64,000 nucleotides of DNA, from the NCBI RefSeq assembly GCF_002865645.1, contig NW_020194551.1:155176-219175 (forward strand), given 5' to 3'. Numbering within the stretch: position 1 is the first letter of the stretch; each line of letters begins with the position of its first letter. Below the pieces are notes generated by a model. It did not search any database. It worked only from the letters and a program-made list of their open reading frames with translations, and was not told where the DNA came from. This document shows positions 11,638-22,234 of the stretch, one piece after another. A program made the translations under genes and the position numbers. The stretch comes from Hyaloscypha bicolor E (lineage: Eukaryota; Ascomycota; Leotiomycetes; Helotiales; Hyaloscyphaceae).

Positions 11638-12891
11638 ATGAGCGGCCATATAAAGATGGCGGCCGCAACGTTTTCCAAGATGTTGAACTTCCGGCCTTGG
11701 AAGACTCGACACAAATATACAGAACTGGAAATGAATGAGCACGATCCTACTGCGACTCGATCCTCATTCGATGAATCCCTAAGACGGATAGGGGCGTCAC
11801 GTTTGTCGGAATGGCCAAACTTTCCATTCGAAGAAGAGTTGAAGAATCAACAAGATGACCAACGACTCAAAACATCCACAACACCGACGACGAGGAGTAG
11901 ATTCTCTCCATTTCGATCCCCAACACCACGAGGTTCCAGCTTCCTCAAACGACTAAAACGAATGTGGACATTGTTTCCCATTCGAGATATCAGCTGGATA
12001 GTGGCATTTAGCTTCACGATTGGTTCAGCTACTTTTGTCATCAATGGCTTCTTCTTGCTGCTCCCGTTGATTGATCCAGCGACTGACTTTGCAACCGAGA
12101 CTCCTTACGCGACTCCAGCTTCAAGTGTGTTGGGCACACTGATATTTTTGATCGGTGGTTATGCAGGACTCTTGGAGGGGCTGAATCTAACGGGAAAGGA
12201 GATGACAGTGGCGGATGGTCTGAATGTAGAGGCCACCGAGATCACAGAGATCGGGACGAAGCAGGACGACGAAAGGTCCTCCCAAGAATCGGCTTCCAAA
12301 AGCGACAAGGATTCAGCCCAGGGCGAGAGAACCGTGCAAGTACAAACATTTAGAGTATCTAGCTCTACCACGCAGTCAAACGACGATGCGAATGAAGTCC
12401 ACCCAACCTCCCTCGCGCCCCTGCTCGGAAGCCCCACCTTCATCTATCTTCCCACCATGCACCAACTCCTCACAACGTACGCACGCTCCCTACCCTTCCA
12501 TGCAGGTTGGGTTCAATTCGTCGGCACCATAATCTTCTCCATGGCAACAATCACATCTCTCCCCGGGATCCTTACCTCTTCGCCTTCATTGGTCCCCTTG
12601 CTGAATCTCCTGCCCGCCACTCTAGGAGGACTTCTCTTCATAATCGCCTCTGTCCTCCAAATTCTCAATGCGCAAGAGAAATGGTGGGTGCCGCAGCCAC
12701 TGAAGGGAGACTGGCAAGTTGGGTTCTGGAACGCAACAGGAAGTCTGGGCTTCACTCTGGCTGGAGCATTGCCAGCTTTTGGGACTGAGACGGCCACTTA
12801 TTTCGGCACGCTGGCGGACTTTTGGGGAAGTTGGGCTTTCTTGTTTGGTAGCCTGGTGCAGTTTTATATCGTTATGGGGTATTATGCTTGA
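11638..12891 (+). CDS. Fungal integral membrane protein, unknown function
   Basis: A single open frame of 417 residues from ATG 11638; another ATG at 11656 is possible, and the frame upstream of 11638 has no ATG. Residues 1-115 are hydrophilic and basic, with Ser/Pro/Arg stretches. Hydrophobic segments follow at about 118-147 (WIVAFSFTIGSATFVINGFF) and 162-180. A Ser/Glu/Asp-rich loop spans about 185-265, and further hydrophobic segments lie near 290-315, 320-345, 362-385 and 395-415. The topology suggests about six membrane spans with a long soluble loop. I recognise the general fungal family of predicted membrane proteins, but no characterised member. It converges with the transporter gene on the minus strand, with only 56 bp between the stops. 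Confidence 0.75.
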   Translation: MSGHIKMAAATFSKMLNFRPWKTRHKYTELEMNEHDPTATRSSFDESLRRIGASRLSEWPNFPFEEELKNQQDDQRLKTSTTPTTRSRFSPFRSPTPRGSSFLKRLKRMWTLFPIRDISWIVAFSFTIGSATFVINGFFLLLPLIDPATDFATETPYATPASSVLGTLIFLIGGYAGLLEGLNLTGKEMTVADGLNVEATEITEIGTKQDDERSSQESASKSDKDSAQGERTVQVQTFRVSSSTTQSNDDANEVHPTSLAPLLGSPTFIYLPTMHQLLTTYARSLPFHAGWVQFVGTIIFSMATITSLPGILTSSPSLVPLLNLLPATLGGLLFIIASVLQILNAQEKWWVPQPLKGDWQVGFWNATGSLGFTLAGALPAFGTETATYFGTLADFWGSWAFLFGSLVQFYIVMGYYA

Positions 12892-13504
12892 CAATCAAGA
12901 ACAGCTAAAACCACAATCTTCCAGTCTCATCCAATGTGGATCGCAAGTCAGGTATAAACGCCCAAACTCCCTCTCCTTTCTCTCTGTCCATGCTTCAATA
13001 GTAATGTCGTTTCACTCTCCTCTTCCATCTCCTCTTCTTCATCGATATCTTTTTTATCGTCGAACAAAGAATCCATTTCTCTTCCGAGAGGCACGTTCCG
13101 TGTCTCGGGAACGGAGAAGAATACGAAGAGTGTTGTTAGGAGACAGAAAAGAACGTAGATAAGGTAGGTGCCCCAACCGATAGTGGTGAGGAGTTGCGGT
13201 GTTATGTAGGCTATCACGATCTAGTTTCTTATTAGTGATCGTTGCTTTCATTTTCTCATATTGCGTACTGGGAATGAACATACCTGGAAAAGCCATTGCG
13301 TGCAAGTTGTCATCACGCAGCATTTAGCGTTGATGTGGAGTGGGAAGATCTGCTTGTGTCAGTCTTCCAAATTTGTAACAGAATGTGAATGACGAACTTC
13401 ACTGCACACATTCCACGATATCGGGCCCAATGACACAGAGAACGAGAAAGCGAAGATATACACCGTCAACACGGAAACCACACCACCGAGCGTGAGTTTC
13501 GCTT

Positions 13505-13512
13505 CCCCGAGC
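13505..13512. repeat. Left 8-bp target-site duplication (CCCCGAGC)
   Basis: CCCCGAGC directly precedes the left terminal inverted repeat and is repeated exactly after the right end. Eight-base duplications are the mark of hAT-type transposition. Confidence 0.9.
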
Positions 13513-13606
13513 CAGTGTGGGCTCCGATAAATTATCGATCGGGATTATCGATTAGTAATCGTTATCGGCTAATCGATCGATAAACGATCGATATCGATAA
13601 TTATCG

Positions 13607-13833
13607 TTGATAAAAGTGGGCCCCAGCTATTAAGCGAGCCCTATTACATGAACATCTCGCTTTCTAGTTCAATTATAAACCGATTAGTATAAAGATTAAT
13701 ATAAAAGTAGACTATTATTACTATACTATTATATTTCTATTTAATAGTCTATTATATAATATAGATAATATAATTATTGCTAATACTATCGATGCAATGG
13801 GGCTCGCTTAATGGCTGGGCCCGCTTTTATCAA
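13607..13833. repeat. Nested inverted-repeat unit within the MITE
   Basis: Arms at 13607-13641 and 13799-13833, both beginning with TTGATAAAAG, are near-perfect inverted copies of about 35 nt around a 157-bp AT-rich core. A third, direct copy of the arm lies at 13842-13877. This looks like a smaller element that inserted into, or was copied within, the larger MITE. Confidence 0.7.
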
Positions 13834-13907
13834 TAATTCCATTGATAAAAGTGGGCCCGCCAGCCATTGAGCGAGCCTATCGATAATTCCATCGATAATA
13901 GTGGGTC

Positions 13908-14192
13908 CCAGGGCCTTGGCAATACTACAGGGCCACTACAGGGCCAATACGCTATATTTACAGGCCTTAGACCGCCTTTACAGTACTAAATCTATTAATA
14001 ATAGTGGGTCCAGGGCCTTGGTAGTACTACAGGGCTACTACAGGGCTAATGCGCTATATTTATAGGCCTTATACCGCCTTTACTAAATCGGAATTCTGCT
14101 ATAGTAAAGAAAAGGTGGTATGAGGCCTATAAATATAGTGCATTGGCCCTGTAGTGGCCCTGTAGTGGCCCTGTAGTATTGCCAAGGCCTTA
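13908..14192. repeat. Long imperfect inverted repeat within the MITE
   Basis: The stretch 13908-13981, rich in AGGGCC and CTACAGGG motifs, is partly the reverse complement of 14114-14192, which carries GGCCCTGTAGT in three tandem copies. A related copy of the left arm lies at 14007-14080. The transcript could fold into a long stem. No coding frame is present. Confidence 0.65.
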
Positions 14193-14290
14193 GTTCGATA
14201 ATTATCGTAATCGATGGTCGATTATCGATTATCGAAAAATTAGCGCGATTATCTAATCGGAGCTTATCGAGCTTATCGGAGCCCACACTG

Positions 14291-14298
14291 CCCCGAGC
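14291..14298. repeat. Right 8-bp target-site duplication (CCCCGAGC)
   Basis: Exact repeat of the sequence that precedes the element at 13505-13512. Removing the element and one copy rejoins the transporter reading frame. Confidence 0.9.
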
Positions 14299-15528
14299 TG
14301 GTTCGCTGGTGGGATTTTATGAACAAAGTATGCTAGAAAGAGCATACAGACCCCACAGAGTGATGAGCCGAGCGGGAGCCAGAATCTATTACCCCTTATT
14401 TTGACGAAGACGAACATGAATGCAATTGCTGAGAGGAGTTTGACGACGCCGAATACGCCGGTTAAGAAGAGGGACGAGGAGACGGAGGTGAAACCTGCGG
14501 ACATGAAGATTACTGGTGCATCTAACACATTGTCAGTACACCATTTCCCCTCATTTTCCTGATATTTGATGCGCAAAAAACTTACAGTAATTCAAAGCAT
14601 TCAGCCCAACCATATTCTGTGCTATCATCAAACCAACACCGACTACCAATCTTTTGCGAATACCAGGCTTTAATAGTTCTTTCGAAAATGGTACGTTTTT
14701 ATCTCTGACGAGAGAACTAACTCTCGCTGCATCTCTAATCTCCTGCATCTCGCCCTCCACCATCCACTCCTCCCCTCTCACACCCCTCAAGCTAACTAAA
14801 CTCCTCTCCGCCTCCCTTTCCCTCCCTTTCCCTGCTAGGAAACTTGGAGTTTCGGGGATAGAGCACGCCCCGAGTAGGAGCAGAATACCAGGGATGAGTT
14901 GGATAGCGGTAGGGAGCCGCCATTGCAGGGATGAAGAGGAGGGGAAGGAAGAGTGGGAAAGAAAGGCCCCCCAGAACCCGGCGAGGGCGGAGAGCTGCAG
15001 GATGGTTTGGTAGCTGGACATGAGCATGCCTCTCTCCGAAGGAGGAGAAATCTCTGATATACTATTTTGTCCTGCTTAGCATTTCTCATTGCATGAAAGT
15101 AAAGGAGGTTCAGGGAAGGAAAGGGGAGAGGGAACGCACTACATCGGCCCCCCTAGTGTCCCAACTCCCACACCTAGTCCATTCAACGCCCTCCCCACTT
15201 TAAACCCTCCTATCCCGAAATCAAGCAACTGCATCCCCGCACCACAAACATACAACCCCCCGGCAAGAAACAAACATCCCTTCCGTCCAAATCTCGAGCA
15301 GAAAGGCATTCCGAGCGGGACGCCGAATAATGCGCCCACGAGCCAGGAAGTTATGATTTGTGCTTGTGTTGATGCTAGTGCGGAAGGGGGGAGAGTGGAG
15401 AGAGAGAAGTGGGAGAGGAAACTGGGCAGGACTATGATACCGCCGATGAAACCGACTGAGTAGCCGAATAGGGCGGCTGTGAGGCCGGCGATGAGGGCAG
15501 AGAGGTAGAGTGTTGTATATCTCGCCAT

Positions 15529-15986
15529 TTTTTAAGGAAATGTTGTCTCGCTGAGGTCTGGGAGACAAGTAACAAGATAGACGGGAGCAGGAGAGATACA
15601 AAGAAGGGGGGGTAGATAAAGGATATACAGCGTTAAGCACCTACCTGGCAGTTGGCGGAACATATCTCGGGATCTGATGGCATTCTAACTTTGTGGTGGT
15701 TGCAAGATGCAATGCAGGGGCGTAAAAGGCTCGTGTTTAGGCGGGTCTAGGAATCTGGGGTACCCCGCGGAGAAAACCTTTGCCCCAAAATATACTTTGG
15801 TACTTGGGCGGATAAATACTAATGCGGGCTGGCGACCAAGAATTCAGTTACGGATCCGCGAACTTTCGGGGGCGCCGATGAAGAAGGTTTGATGGATAAT
15901 GGATGTGGTACATGAAGGTAGGGGAGATGATTGGGCATAGATTAATCGCCGACAGAATCTCAGGGTTCATATTCAGATGGGAATAT
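15529..15986. other. Intergenic, no feature seen
   Basis: About 460 bp between the start of the transporter gene and the stop of VMS1. A CT/AG-rich tract after 15529 is probably the transporter promoter or leader. I see nothing else. Confidence 0.5.
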
Positions 15987-18076
15987 CTACGTACCACCAC
16001 CCTGCATAGCTCTCATCCTAGCTTCCGCAGCCCTAGCTCTCCGTTCCCTCTCAAGCCTCGTCCTCATCTCGGGCGTCATTCCTCTCGCTTCCTCCTCTCG
16101 CTTCTCCTGAGCACTCTTCTGCACCTGCCCTAAAGCCAACGCTCGCCCTCTACCCGCCGCTTTTCCAAGAGGTCCATCAACGACTTTTGGGCCTTGCTCT
16201 GCTAATCGAGCTACTTCTGCCTTCCTCCTTTCTTCTTCCCTCTTCGCCTCTTCCTTCTTCTCCCTTGCCTCTCTTTGCTCCGCTTCAGCGCGCGAGAGAG
16301 CGGCGGGGATACGGGCGGCTTCCCAGTCCCATTTGCTTCCTCCTAGTTCTGACCTTGCGACTCGGAATGCGTCTCGTGTTGAGCGATCACCGGCGAGGTC
16401 GAAAGCCGTCTTACTGTCACCGTTTGGGAGAGTCGGATTTGCGCCGCCTTTGATGAGAAGACCGGATACGAGGGGTGCGGAGTTTTGGCTGGATGCTAGA
16501 TGGAGAGGTGTAGGTGCATGAAAGTTTTGCTGGGAGTCTTGAGGTTGAAATAGAAAATCCGGAGGGAGATTATTGTTGTCGAGGTACGAAAGTAGGGCTG
16601 GGAGCTTAGACCGCCGGATCAAGGCTTGGATTTGTGTCGTGTGAAGAAGGGCTGTCTCTTCCTCTTCTGATCGCTTGGCAGTTGCAGGAGCAGGCTGTTT
16701 CGATGCTTTCGCAACAGTTGCCTGTTTTGCAGCCCCCTCGGCAGCTAATTTTGCTGCAGAAATGGCAGCTTCATCTATTTCCAGAACCTTGACTCGTGTG
16801 AGCTCAACGAAGGATCGCATGAGCTCATTTTGAGTCGCACGACGGGTACTGAATGGGAATCCTCGAATTCTTGGATCATTTTGCCGTAGAACCTGACCAT
16901 CATAGGGGCCGAACAGCGTTCTTCTATTTGTGCTTCCCGTCGCTCGTATGAATATCAATTCCGAGGCATCAATCATTCCCTTCCAGTCCTGGAGAAGTAA
17001 TCGGACCTCGTCAGTAAGGGCTTGCTCATTGTATCTTCTGAGACTGGATCCTGCAGAGTGGGCAGCCCCCTTTGCGGCATCGTTCGCAGATTGTGCACCA
17101 CCTTGTTTTCGACGAGTTGTGTATCGATGGAACGTCTTGTGGACAAGCACTGTCGCCTCACGAGTCAAAGGGCCTGTCTGAGCTGACTTCGTCTGCTTCG
17201 GTGTTAAAGAGACAACCATGGCAGCAAAATGTCCGCCACCAATCATGCATAGGAACATATGAGGTCCTTTATACGCTTCCGGGAGTGGTACTGCATTATT
17301 CGAGTCGACAGGCACTTTCGCCTGTGGCTTCGGAGCTAATTGCTTGTTCTTGATAATATCAACGACTTTTGCCTCATTCTCCTGCTCTAAATTCGTGAAG
17401 ATGGATCGGTATATGCCAAGATATGTGCTCGAGGGCAGTGACGGAGTCGTAAACCAAAATAAGGGAGGTTTTCCTGATCCACGTTTTTGTTTCCTTGGTA
17501 CAAAATCTTCCGCATCTCCGTCATTCGCAGAAGAAATAGCCGCCTGTTTCTTCAATAATGCGCTCAGAGTTGTTTCTTTCCGTCCATCGCCTTCGTCGTC
17601 GTCTTCAAAATCCGATGAGTCAGAACCCGACAGGCTCTCATCAAGATCTGGGCATGGTTAGAAAATCATCTGAAGAGGTGTGGCAGAACCATACCTCCAA
17701 CCAACTTCTCAAAATCTCCTTCTGACACTGGTTTCGCCCCTCTGATCCTCTGCTTCAGGTTGTAGCCATGTAAGTCAGACCTAATATGACTCCTTTGGTC
17801 CTCCACAGTGTGAAAAGTCACCCCGCAGAGAGAGCATGACTTGGATCCAACAGCGCTTTCTGTTCTTGACTCTGGAACTGGGTCCTTTGTGCTAGAATGA
17901 GTTGCAATATCGTCATGGGGGCCTTCCTCAGTGTCGTGTTTTCGCGTCAAAGTCGTTAAGATGTCTGCGGGAAGATCATACACTGCCCAAGTTAGTTCTC
18001 AGGTCGGAACAGAGCGGCCGGCTTCAAAGATACCATATAATGGCCGCCGCGTTACTTCCTCCTTTCGTTGATCCAT
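15987..18076 (-). CDS. VMS1: Vms1/ANKZF1 peptidyl-tRNA hydrolase-like factor
   Basis: Three exons on the minus strand (18076-18034, 17982-17695, 17647-15987) with introns of 51 and 47 bp give 663 residues. A C2H2 zinc finger with Cys64, Cys67, His80 and His86 is followed by an acidic Ser/Asp stretch. A VLRF1/eRF1-like domain then carries MFLCMIGGGHF and the loop RKQGGAQS (about 291-298), whose Gln is the catalytic GGxQ-type residue in the family. Degenerate ankyrin repeats lie near 459-523. A charged coiled coil and an Arg-rich C-terminal helix that fits a p97/Cdc48-binding motif end the protein. Vms1 releases nascent chains from stalled 60S ribosomes and acts in mitochondrial stress and Cdc48 pathways. 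The tiny first exon (14 codons) was chosen because it gives the family-like start RRPLYVYDLP. It is divergent from the HAM1-like gene. Confidence 0.9.
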
Positions 18077-18569
18077 TGCAAGGCAGATTGGTAGAAGGAT
18101 GACGGATTTCCGTGGCAGCCACAACAAAATCAATGAGGCTGAGAGTTGACGATCGAAGTCTTATCGGTTTCGATAAGCTTTCTCGGAGCGGATCTTCTTT
18201 TCTCCTTAGCGAGCACTAACCCTGCCCCTGACGTAGTGCTTTTCTGGACAAACAGCTCCGTGAGCATACGAGCTTGACAAACAAGATATCTAGCAGAAAA
18301 TGTGACACATAACTACTCTAGTCTGTCCGAGGCTACGAGCGTCTAGAATTCTATCCAAAATCTTAATTGGTTTACCATAGAGAGACCAAGAGACAGTGCG
18401 GGGTACAGAGCGGACAGGATCACCATTGCATGCGCAACCTTGAGCTCTAGGCAAAGGTAGTCCATGTCATCGGGTTTGAAGAATCCCATATCTCCTCACT
18501 CCGCCTCACGAAAAACAAGAAGAAACAATCCCGCGTCCTGGAATCGACACCCCCAAACTCTATCTCAAG
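18077..18569. promoter_or_regulatory. Divergent intergenic, VMS1 and HAM1-like gene
   Basis: This 493-bp gap separates two gene starts that point away from each other, so it must contain both promoters. I do not see a clear TATA box or a known operator. Its CT-rich right end is the likely leader of the HAM1-like gene. Confidence 0.4.
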
Positions 18570-20855
18570 ATGTCTTCCTGCTTCGGATCGAGGAAGAAGT
18601 CCAAACAAAATGGAGACCGTCAACCTTTACTACCTCAATATGAGGATGATACGTCACTGCAGAGAATAGCCCACCAGAAGCTACACACATATCAAATGTT
18701 TAGAGCACTTTCCAAGGGGTTCATGCCATCAACTGAGCAGACCATCGTCAACCTGAGGACTCTTCTGGCATCCGATGTCCTGACTCCAGACACTCCAGGG
18801 CTGAGTGAAAGTGGACGAAAGCTCATGAAATACTCCAAACAGTGGCTGCAAGAATTCATCGACTTGTTGAGGAACAAGAATGAAGGGGACCAGATTCAAG
18901 ATTTCATCTGGTTTCTGATCCATGCCAGAATATCTGTGGACACGAATGATTTGATTCGGACGGCGAGGTCAACGAGAACAAAAGCAGATGCTTCGGCTGG
19001 TATGTCGTTGTTTAGAATTAAGTCTGATATCTTGCTAATAGTCATAGCTTATGAAAGCATTAAGACTGTTGGAAGTCTTCTCCTGACAAACTCCGATTTC
19101 AGGATATTTCTCTCCGACCTCAACACCATTGGGCGGAAAGTATTCGCAGATACTGCCAACACGATTTCAGATGTCGCTGAAAATGCCGCAAATAAAATTG
19201 AGCCCTCGTCCGCAGAGAGTGAGGCGTTGAAGAAACCTGGCGGAGAGAGTAGCACTGCACCTACGGCGGCGGAGCTCGAAGCCGAAGCCCTTGAAGTTAC
19301 GGACGTCGTTGCAAATGGAATCAAGAAGGCAGGAGAGGAAGCTCGTGACAGTTTGGCGGAGAACGTTTCTGATCAACAGAAAGAGACCTTGATCCACCGA
19401 CTGAAGGCAGCCGTCACGAAATTGAGACAGAGGAATGATTACACAGATTCCGTTTCTACCATCGGTCTGTTGATCAAGAGATACGCCAAAGTCTACTCTA
19501 GAGCCGTGGACAAGACAATAAATACTGTTCAAGAGGACGTGGAATCCAATGAGGAACTCGACCGAGCTATGAAGAATGGATGGTCACTACTCAGTTCATT
19601 CGGTGACAAGAAGGCTTGGAAAGAATTGCAGGAGAGATTCAACAAGGTCATGGAGCATGCCCAGAAAGACCCCGAGTTCGAACAACTCATGGAGGAATTA
19701 GCAGCATCCATCCAGAAGATGCTCACGGAACCCGGCTTCTTCGATTCAGCCAACCACAAGATGGAAGAGCTGAAGGAAAAGTCGAAAGAAGTAGGAACGG
19801 ATTCGCCGTTACGGAAAGATATCGATGCTCTGCTCCAGCAAGCCCGCAAGACGTTCGACTCGGTCATGAACGACCAAGACGTCTCAAAGCTTCTACAAAC
19901 CTCTTTGCGGCTCTGGAACCTCCTCTCGCCAGCCAGGCAAGCCACAAACCCCGAGCTGCTCACAGACACTTACACAATCTTCATCCCTCTCTTCATCCAA
20001 GCAATCCAATACCTTCCCATCCCCCGCCTCGAAATCTCCGTCCCCGAAATCGACCTCCTGCTCGAGAATCTGATCCTCGAGCCTGGACGGACAATAAACA
20101 ACACTTCGTTCCTCCCCTTCCGCCTCAAAGTTGAGACATATAACGATTTATCCATCAGAAAAGCTCGTTTTCGCACAGTAAGCACGATGAAGTCTATGGT
20201 AACCATCAAAGTCCAAGGCCTATCCATCCGTGCCGATGAAGTTGGCTTCTGGTTGCGCGCTCACAAAGGCCTCCTCCGCCTAGCCGACGAAGGAATCGCG
20301 TCCTTCGAGCTCGACGACCGCGGAATTGACGTTGAGCTTGACGTCGAAGTTGGCAAAGAGCGACTCGAGAAGATCCTCACTTTGCAGAACGTGAGAGTCA
20401 AGATCCACCATCTGAGCTACACTTTAAGAAAGAGCAAGTTTGCATGTTTAGCTTGGCTCTTCAAACCTTTACTACGTCCGATTTTGAGGAAGGTGCTGGA
20501 GAGACAGTTAGCGACTACTATCGGAGATTTCTTCCATGCTGCGAATCGCGAGTTGTTGTTTGCGAGGGAGCGGCTGAGGGCAACGCGGATTTCGGACCCG
20601 AAGGATCTTATGACGTTCGTTAAGGCAGTGCTGACAAGATTGACTCCCGCGGAAGATCCAGATTTGTATACAAATGTTGGGGTCAGGGGTGCTGCTGATC
20701 AGAGAGGCAATATCTTTGCGGGAGTTTATGCGCCGGGGAGTGTGGTGAAGCTGTGGGATGAGGAGGCGGCTAGGGCGGGTGAGGTGGTGGATGATAATGC
20801 GAGTCAAGGGTGGAGGAATGAGATCTTTGATGTGCAGGCTCGGTCTATGTTCTAA
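18570..20855 (+). CDS. HAM1-like (DUF4449-type) protein
   Basis: Two exons, 18570-18999 and 19048-20855, with a 48-bp intron (donor GGTATGT, acceptor tcatag), give 745 residues. The intron is in frame, so retention adds 16 residues without a stop; a 42-bp version using an earlier acceptor is also possible. The N-terminal part is predicted helical and contains a conserved region around SDLNTIGRKVFADTAN. The middle is a long charged helical region (about 230-430). The C-terminal third has alternating hydrophobic strands, with YTLRKSKFACLAW before the last hydrophobic segment, as in the HAM1 N- and C-terminal domain families of fungi. Those proteins include hyphal-fusion factors, though direct biochemistry is scarce. 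I call the family, not the function. The start follows a CT-rich leader (CTCAAGATGTC). Confidence 0.8.
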   Translation: MSSCFGSRKKSKQNGDRQPLLPQYEDDTSLQRIAHQKLHTYQMFRALSKGFMPSTEQTIVNLRTLLASDVLTPDTPGLSESGRKLMKYSKQWLQEFIDLLRNKNEGDQIQDFIWFLIHARISVDTNDLIRTARSTRTKADASAGMSLFRIKSDILLIVIAYESIKTVGSLLLTNSDFRIFLSDLNTIGRKVFADTANTISDVAENAANKIEPSSAESEALKKPGGESSTAPTAAELEAEALEVTDVVANGIKKAGEEARDSLAENVSDQQKETLIHRLKAAVTKLRQRNDYTDSVSTIGLLIKRYAKVYSRAVDKTINTVQEDVESNEELDRAMKNGWSLLSSFGDKKAWKELQERFNKVMEHAQKDPEFEQLMEELAASIQKMLTEPGFFDSANHKMEELKEKSKEVGTDSPLRKDIDALLQQARKTFDSVMNDQDVSKLLQTSLRLWNLLSPARQATNPELLTDTYTIFIPLFIQAIQYLPIPRLEISVPEIDLLLENLILEPGRTINNTSFLPFRLKVETYNDLSIRKARFRTVSTMKSMVTIKVQGLSIRADEVGFWLRAHKGLLRLADEGIASFELDDRGIDVELDVEVGKERLEKILTLQNVRVKIHHLSYTLRKSKFACLAWLFKPLLRPILRKVLERQLATTIGDFFHAANRELLFARERLRATRISDPKDLMTFVKAVLTRLTPAEDPDLYTNVGVRGAADQRGNIFAGVYAPGSVVKLWDEEAARAGEVVDDNASQGWRNEIFDVQARSMF

Positions 20856-21899
20856 GACTGTGTGGGTGGGGTACGAAAAAGGAGCACACGAACATGGTGA
20901 CAAAAGTGCCCTCGAGGTTTGAAGATTGAGCACAGTCACGGAGGGTGTATAATCTAGTTTAGGGACTCTACAGCACAATAACCAATACTTTTTTCTGAAG
21001 CATCCAAGCTATGCTTGAGGACACTCAAAGAGATCTGGGAACCCCACGCTCATCGTGTACCCCTCGTTTCGTCCCACTACCCCGCGGGTTCACCATCCCG
21101 ACCTCTTTTCTTCTTTCCCGCAAGATCAACTCAGCCTCCCTCCCCATCCTTCTCTAGAGGAAAATCAGTTCACTCCATTTCCAATCTTTATTCTGCCTCC
21201 CGCATGAAAACCAGTCCGAAACGGCTCTCTGACTGTTTTTCCTGGGATACCCAGCAACATTGGGCGGGGTAGCTCACCGATACTTTCTTTGGTACCACTT
21301 CCACCTCACCACGTCACTCTCTTGTACACTCTTTTCCTTCGGCAAATTGTCACAAGGCACTACATCCAAGAAGCAAACACCCTAACCTCCTGCAAGTGCA
21401 GATACGAAGTATATCATCCGAAGTAACAACCCATGTCCCTATTTCTTGCCCGTGCCTCGGATCATTGCCTCGCCGAGAGGCATTGCCTCATGGCGTAGTA
21501 CCCATCTAGGCACCCTCGTCGTCTTAACATCACCCGACACCGTCGATGGCATCAAAGGGTATCTTTATCTGAACTTTTCGGGCTTTTCGACATTCCGGCA
21601 AGGGCTGGAAGCTGACAAGATGAGACAGATCAGATGTGAGGATCTATTTTCCTTCGCCTCAGAGTTTCCTCGGTATTTTCTTCAGTCATCTGAGCGGAAA
21701 CTCTTCAACCATCTTCTCCTTGCATCTTCTGGGTATTTATACCGGCTTGGCATCCCAAAGTATTTAATTCCAGAGTACCTTCCTATCAACTTTTCCAAGG
21801 AAGTTCGAAATAGCCCCTAGTGCATCATCGGTCCCAAACTCCAACTCGCACTTCATCCTCACGAAAACACACTTCACAGTCTCGTATCAATACATCGAA
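20856..21899. other. Intergenic, no supported gene
   Basis: About 1 kb with small frames only. A plus-strand frame at 21446-21820 starts without a good leader and has no domain; I consider it chance. The end is the promoter region of the secreted protein at 21900. Confidence 0.45.
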
Positions 21900-22234
21900 A
21901 TGCACATCTCCGTCAAACCTCTCCTCACCCTCCTCTCTGTAGTGCTCTTCTCTTCCCCAATTTCCGCCCTTCCAACTGATCTCACTGCTGCCATCGCCGA
22001 TGCTCCCGCTGCTCGCGCTGCCGCTGACGTCTGCATCAAAGGCGTCTATTGTGGGAGTTATGCAGGCCAGAATGCTCTTGTATGATTCCCCTCCTTCACG
22101 CATTGCCTCAATAACTTACTAACTCAACTTTCCTTCTAAAGCTGACCTGCGACGGCCACAATCTTTTCAGATATTGCTTCAAATCATGCTACATCGACCA
22201 AGGGTGCATACCGTATACGACTTGGGGCTCGTGA
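21900..22234 (+). CDS. Small secreted cysteine-rich protein
   Basis: Two exons, 21900-22079 and 22142-22234, joined by a 62-bp intron (GTATGA to TCTAAAG), give 90 residues. Residues 1-22 form a signal peptide (basic start MHISVK, then hydrophobic core LLTLLSVVLF), followed by an Ala/Asp-rich spacer and six cysteines in the last 50 residues. The pattern after the spacer is C-x5-C, then the exon 2 cysteines in TCDGH, YCFKSC and GC. Small secreted Cys-rich proteins of this kind are often effectors or antimicrobial or self-defence peptides, but no function can be given from sequence. The start ATG has a good context (GAAATGCAC). The intron lies just before the third cysteine. Confidence 0.7.

Larger units (their letters stand above)
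13513..14290. mobile_element. Non-autonomous hAT-type MITE, 778 bp
   Basis: The ends are perfect 18-bp terminal inverted repeats, CAGTGTGGGCTCCGATAA and its reverse complement, flanked by the 8-bp duplication CCCCGAGC. An 8-bp duplication and a CAGTG start fit the hAT superfamily. No transposase frame is inside, so it is non-autonomous. The interior is a nest of further inverted repeats and an AT-rich core, described separately. It sits in exon 3 of the transporter gene. It shows little of the C-to-T decay of the right-hand repeat block, so it looks recent or protected from RIP by its small size or low copy identity. Confidence 0.9.
12948..15528 (-). pseudogene. MFS sugar transporter broken by a MITE
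   Basis: Five exons on the minus strand: 15528-15140, 15061-14586, 14521-13398 (carrying the insertion), 13349-13284 and 13220-12948. Leaving out the 778-bp element and one 8-bp duplicate, the phases agree and give 513 residues, the usual size of a fungal sugar porter. Visible family marks are an N-terminal span, GRALNGLGVGVG followed by PMYISEISPPSERG (sugar-transporter signature), PETPSF at the central loop, SWNVCSEIFP and PETRNVPLGREM near the end. Introns are 78, 64, 48 and 63 bp; the 48-bp one has an unusual donor (GTTCGT). With the element in place, translation runs into it and stops at 14253, leaving 377 residues without the last spans. Unless the element is spliced out, the allele is dead. 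Substrate is unknown; hexose or quinate-type permeases are the nearest family. Confidence 0.85.

Noticed and set aside
13513..14290. The 778-bp block as an intron of the transporter
   Set aside because: It begins with CAGTG and ends with CACTG with 8-bp duplicates and perfect TIRs, not GT-AG; it is an insertion.
21446..21820. Plus-strand frame of 124 codons
   Set aside because: No ATG with a normal context, no domain, and overlaps the promoter of the secreted protein.
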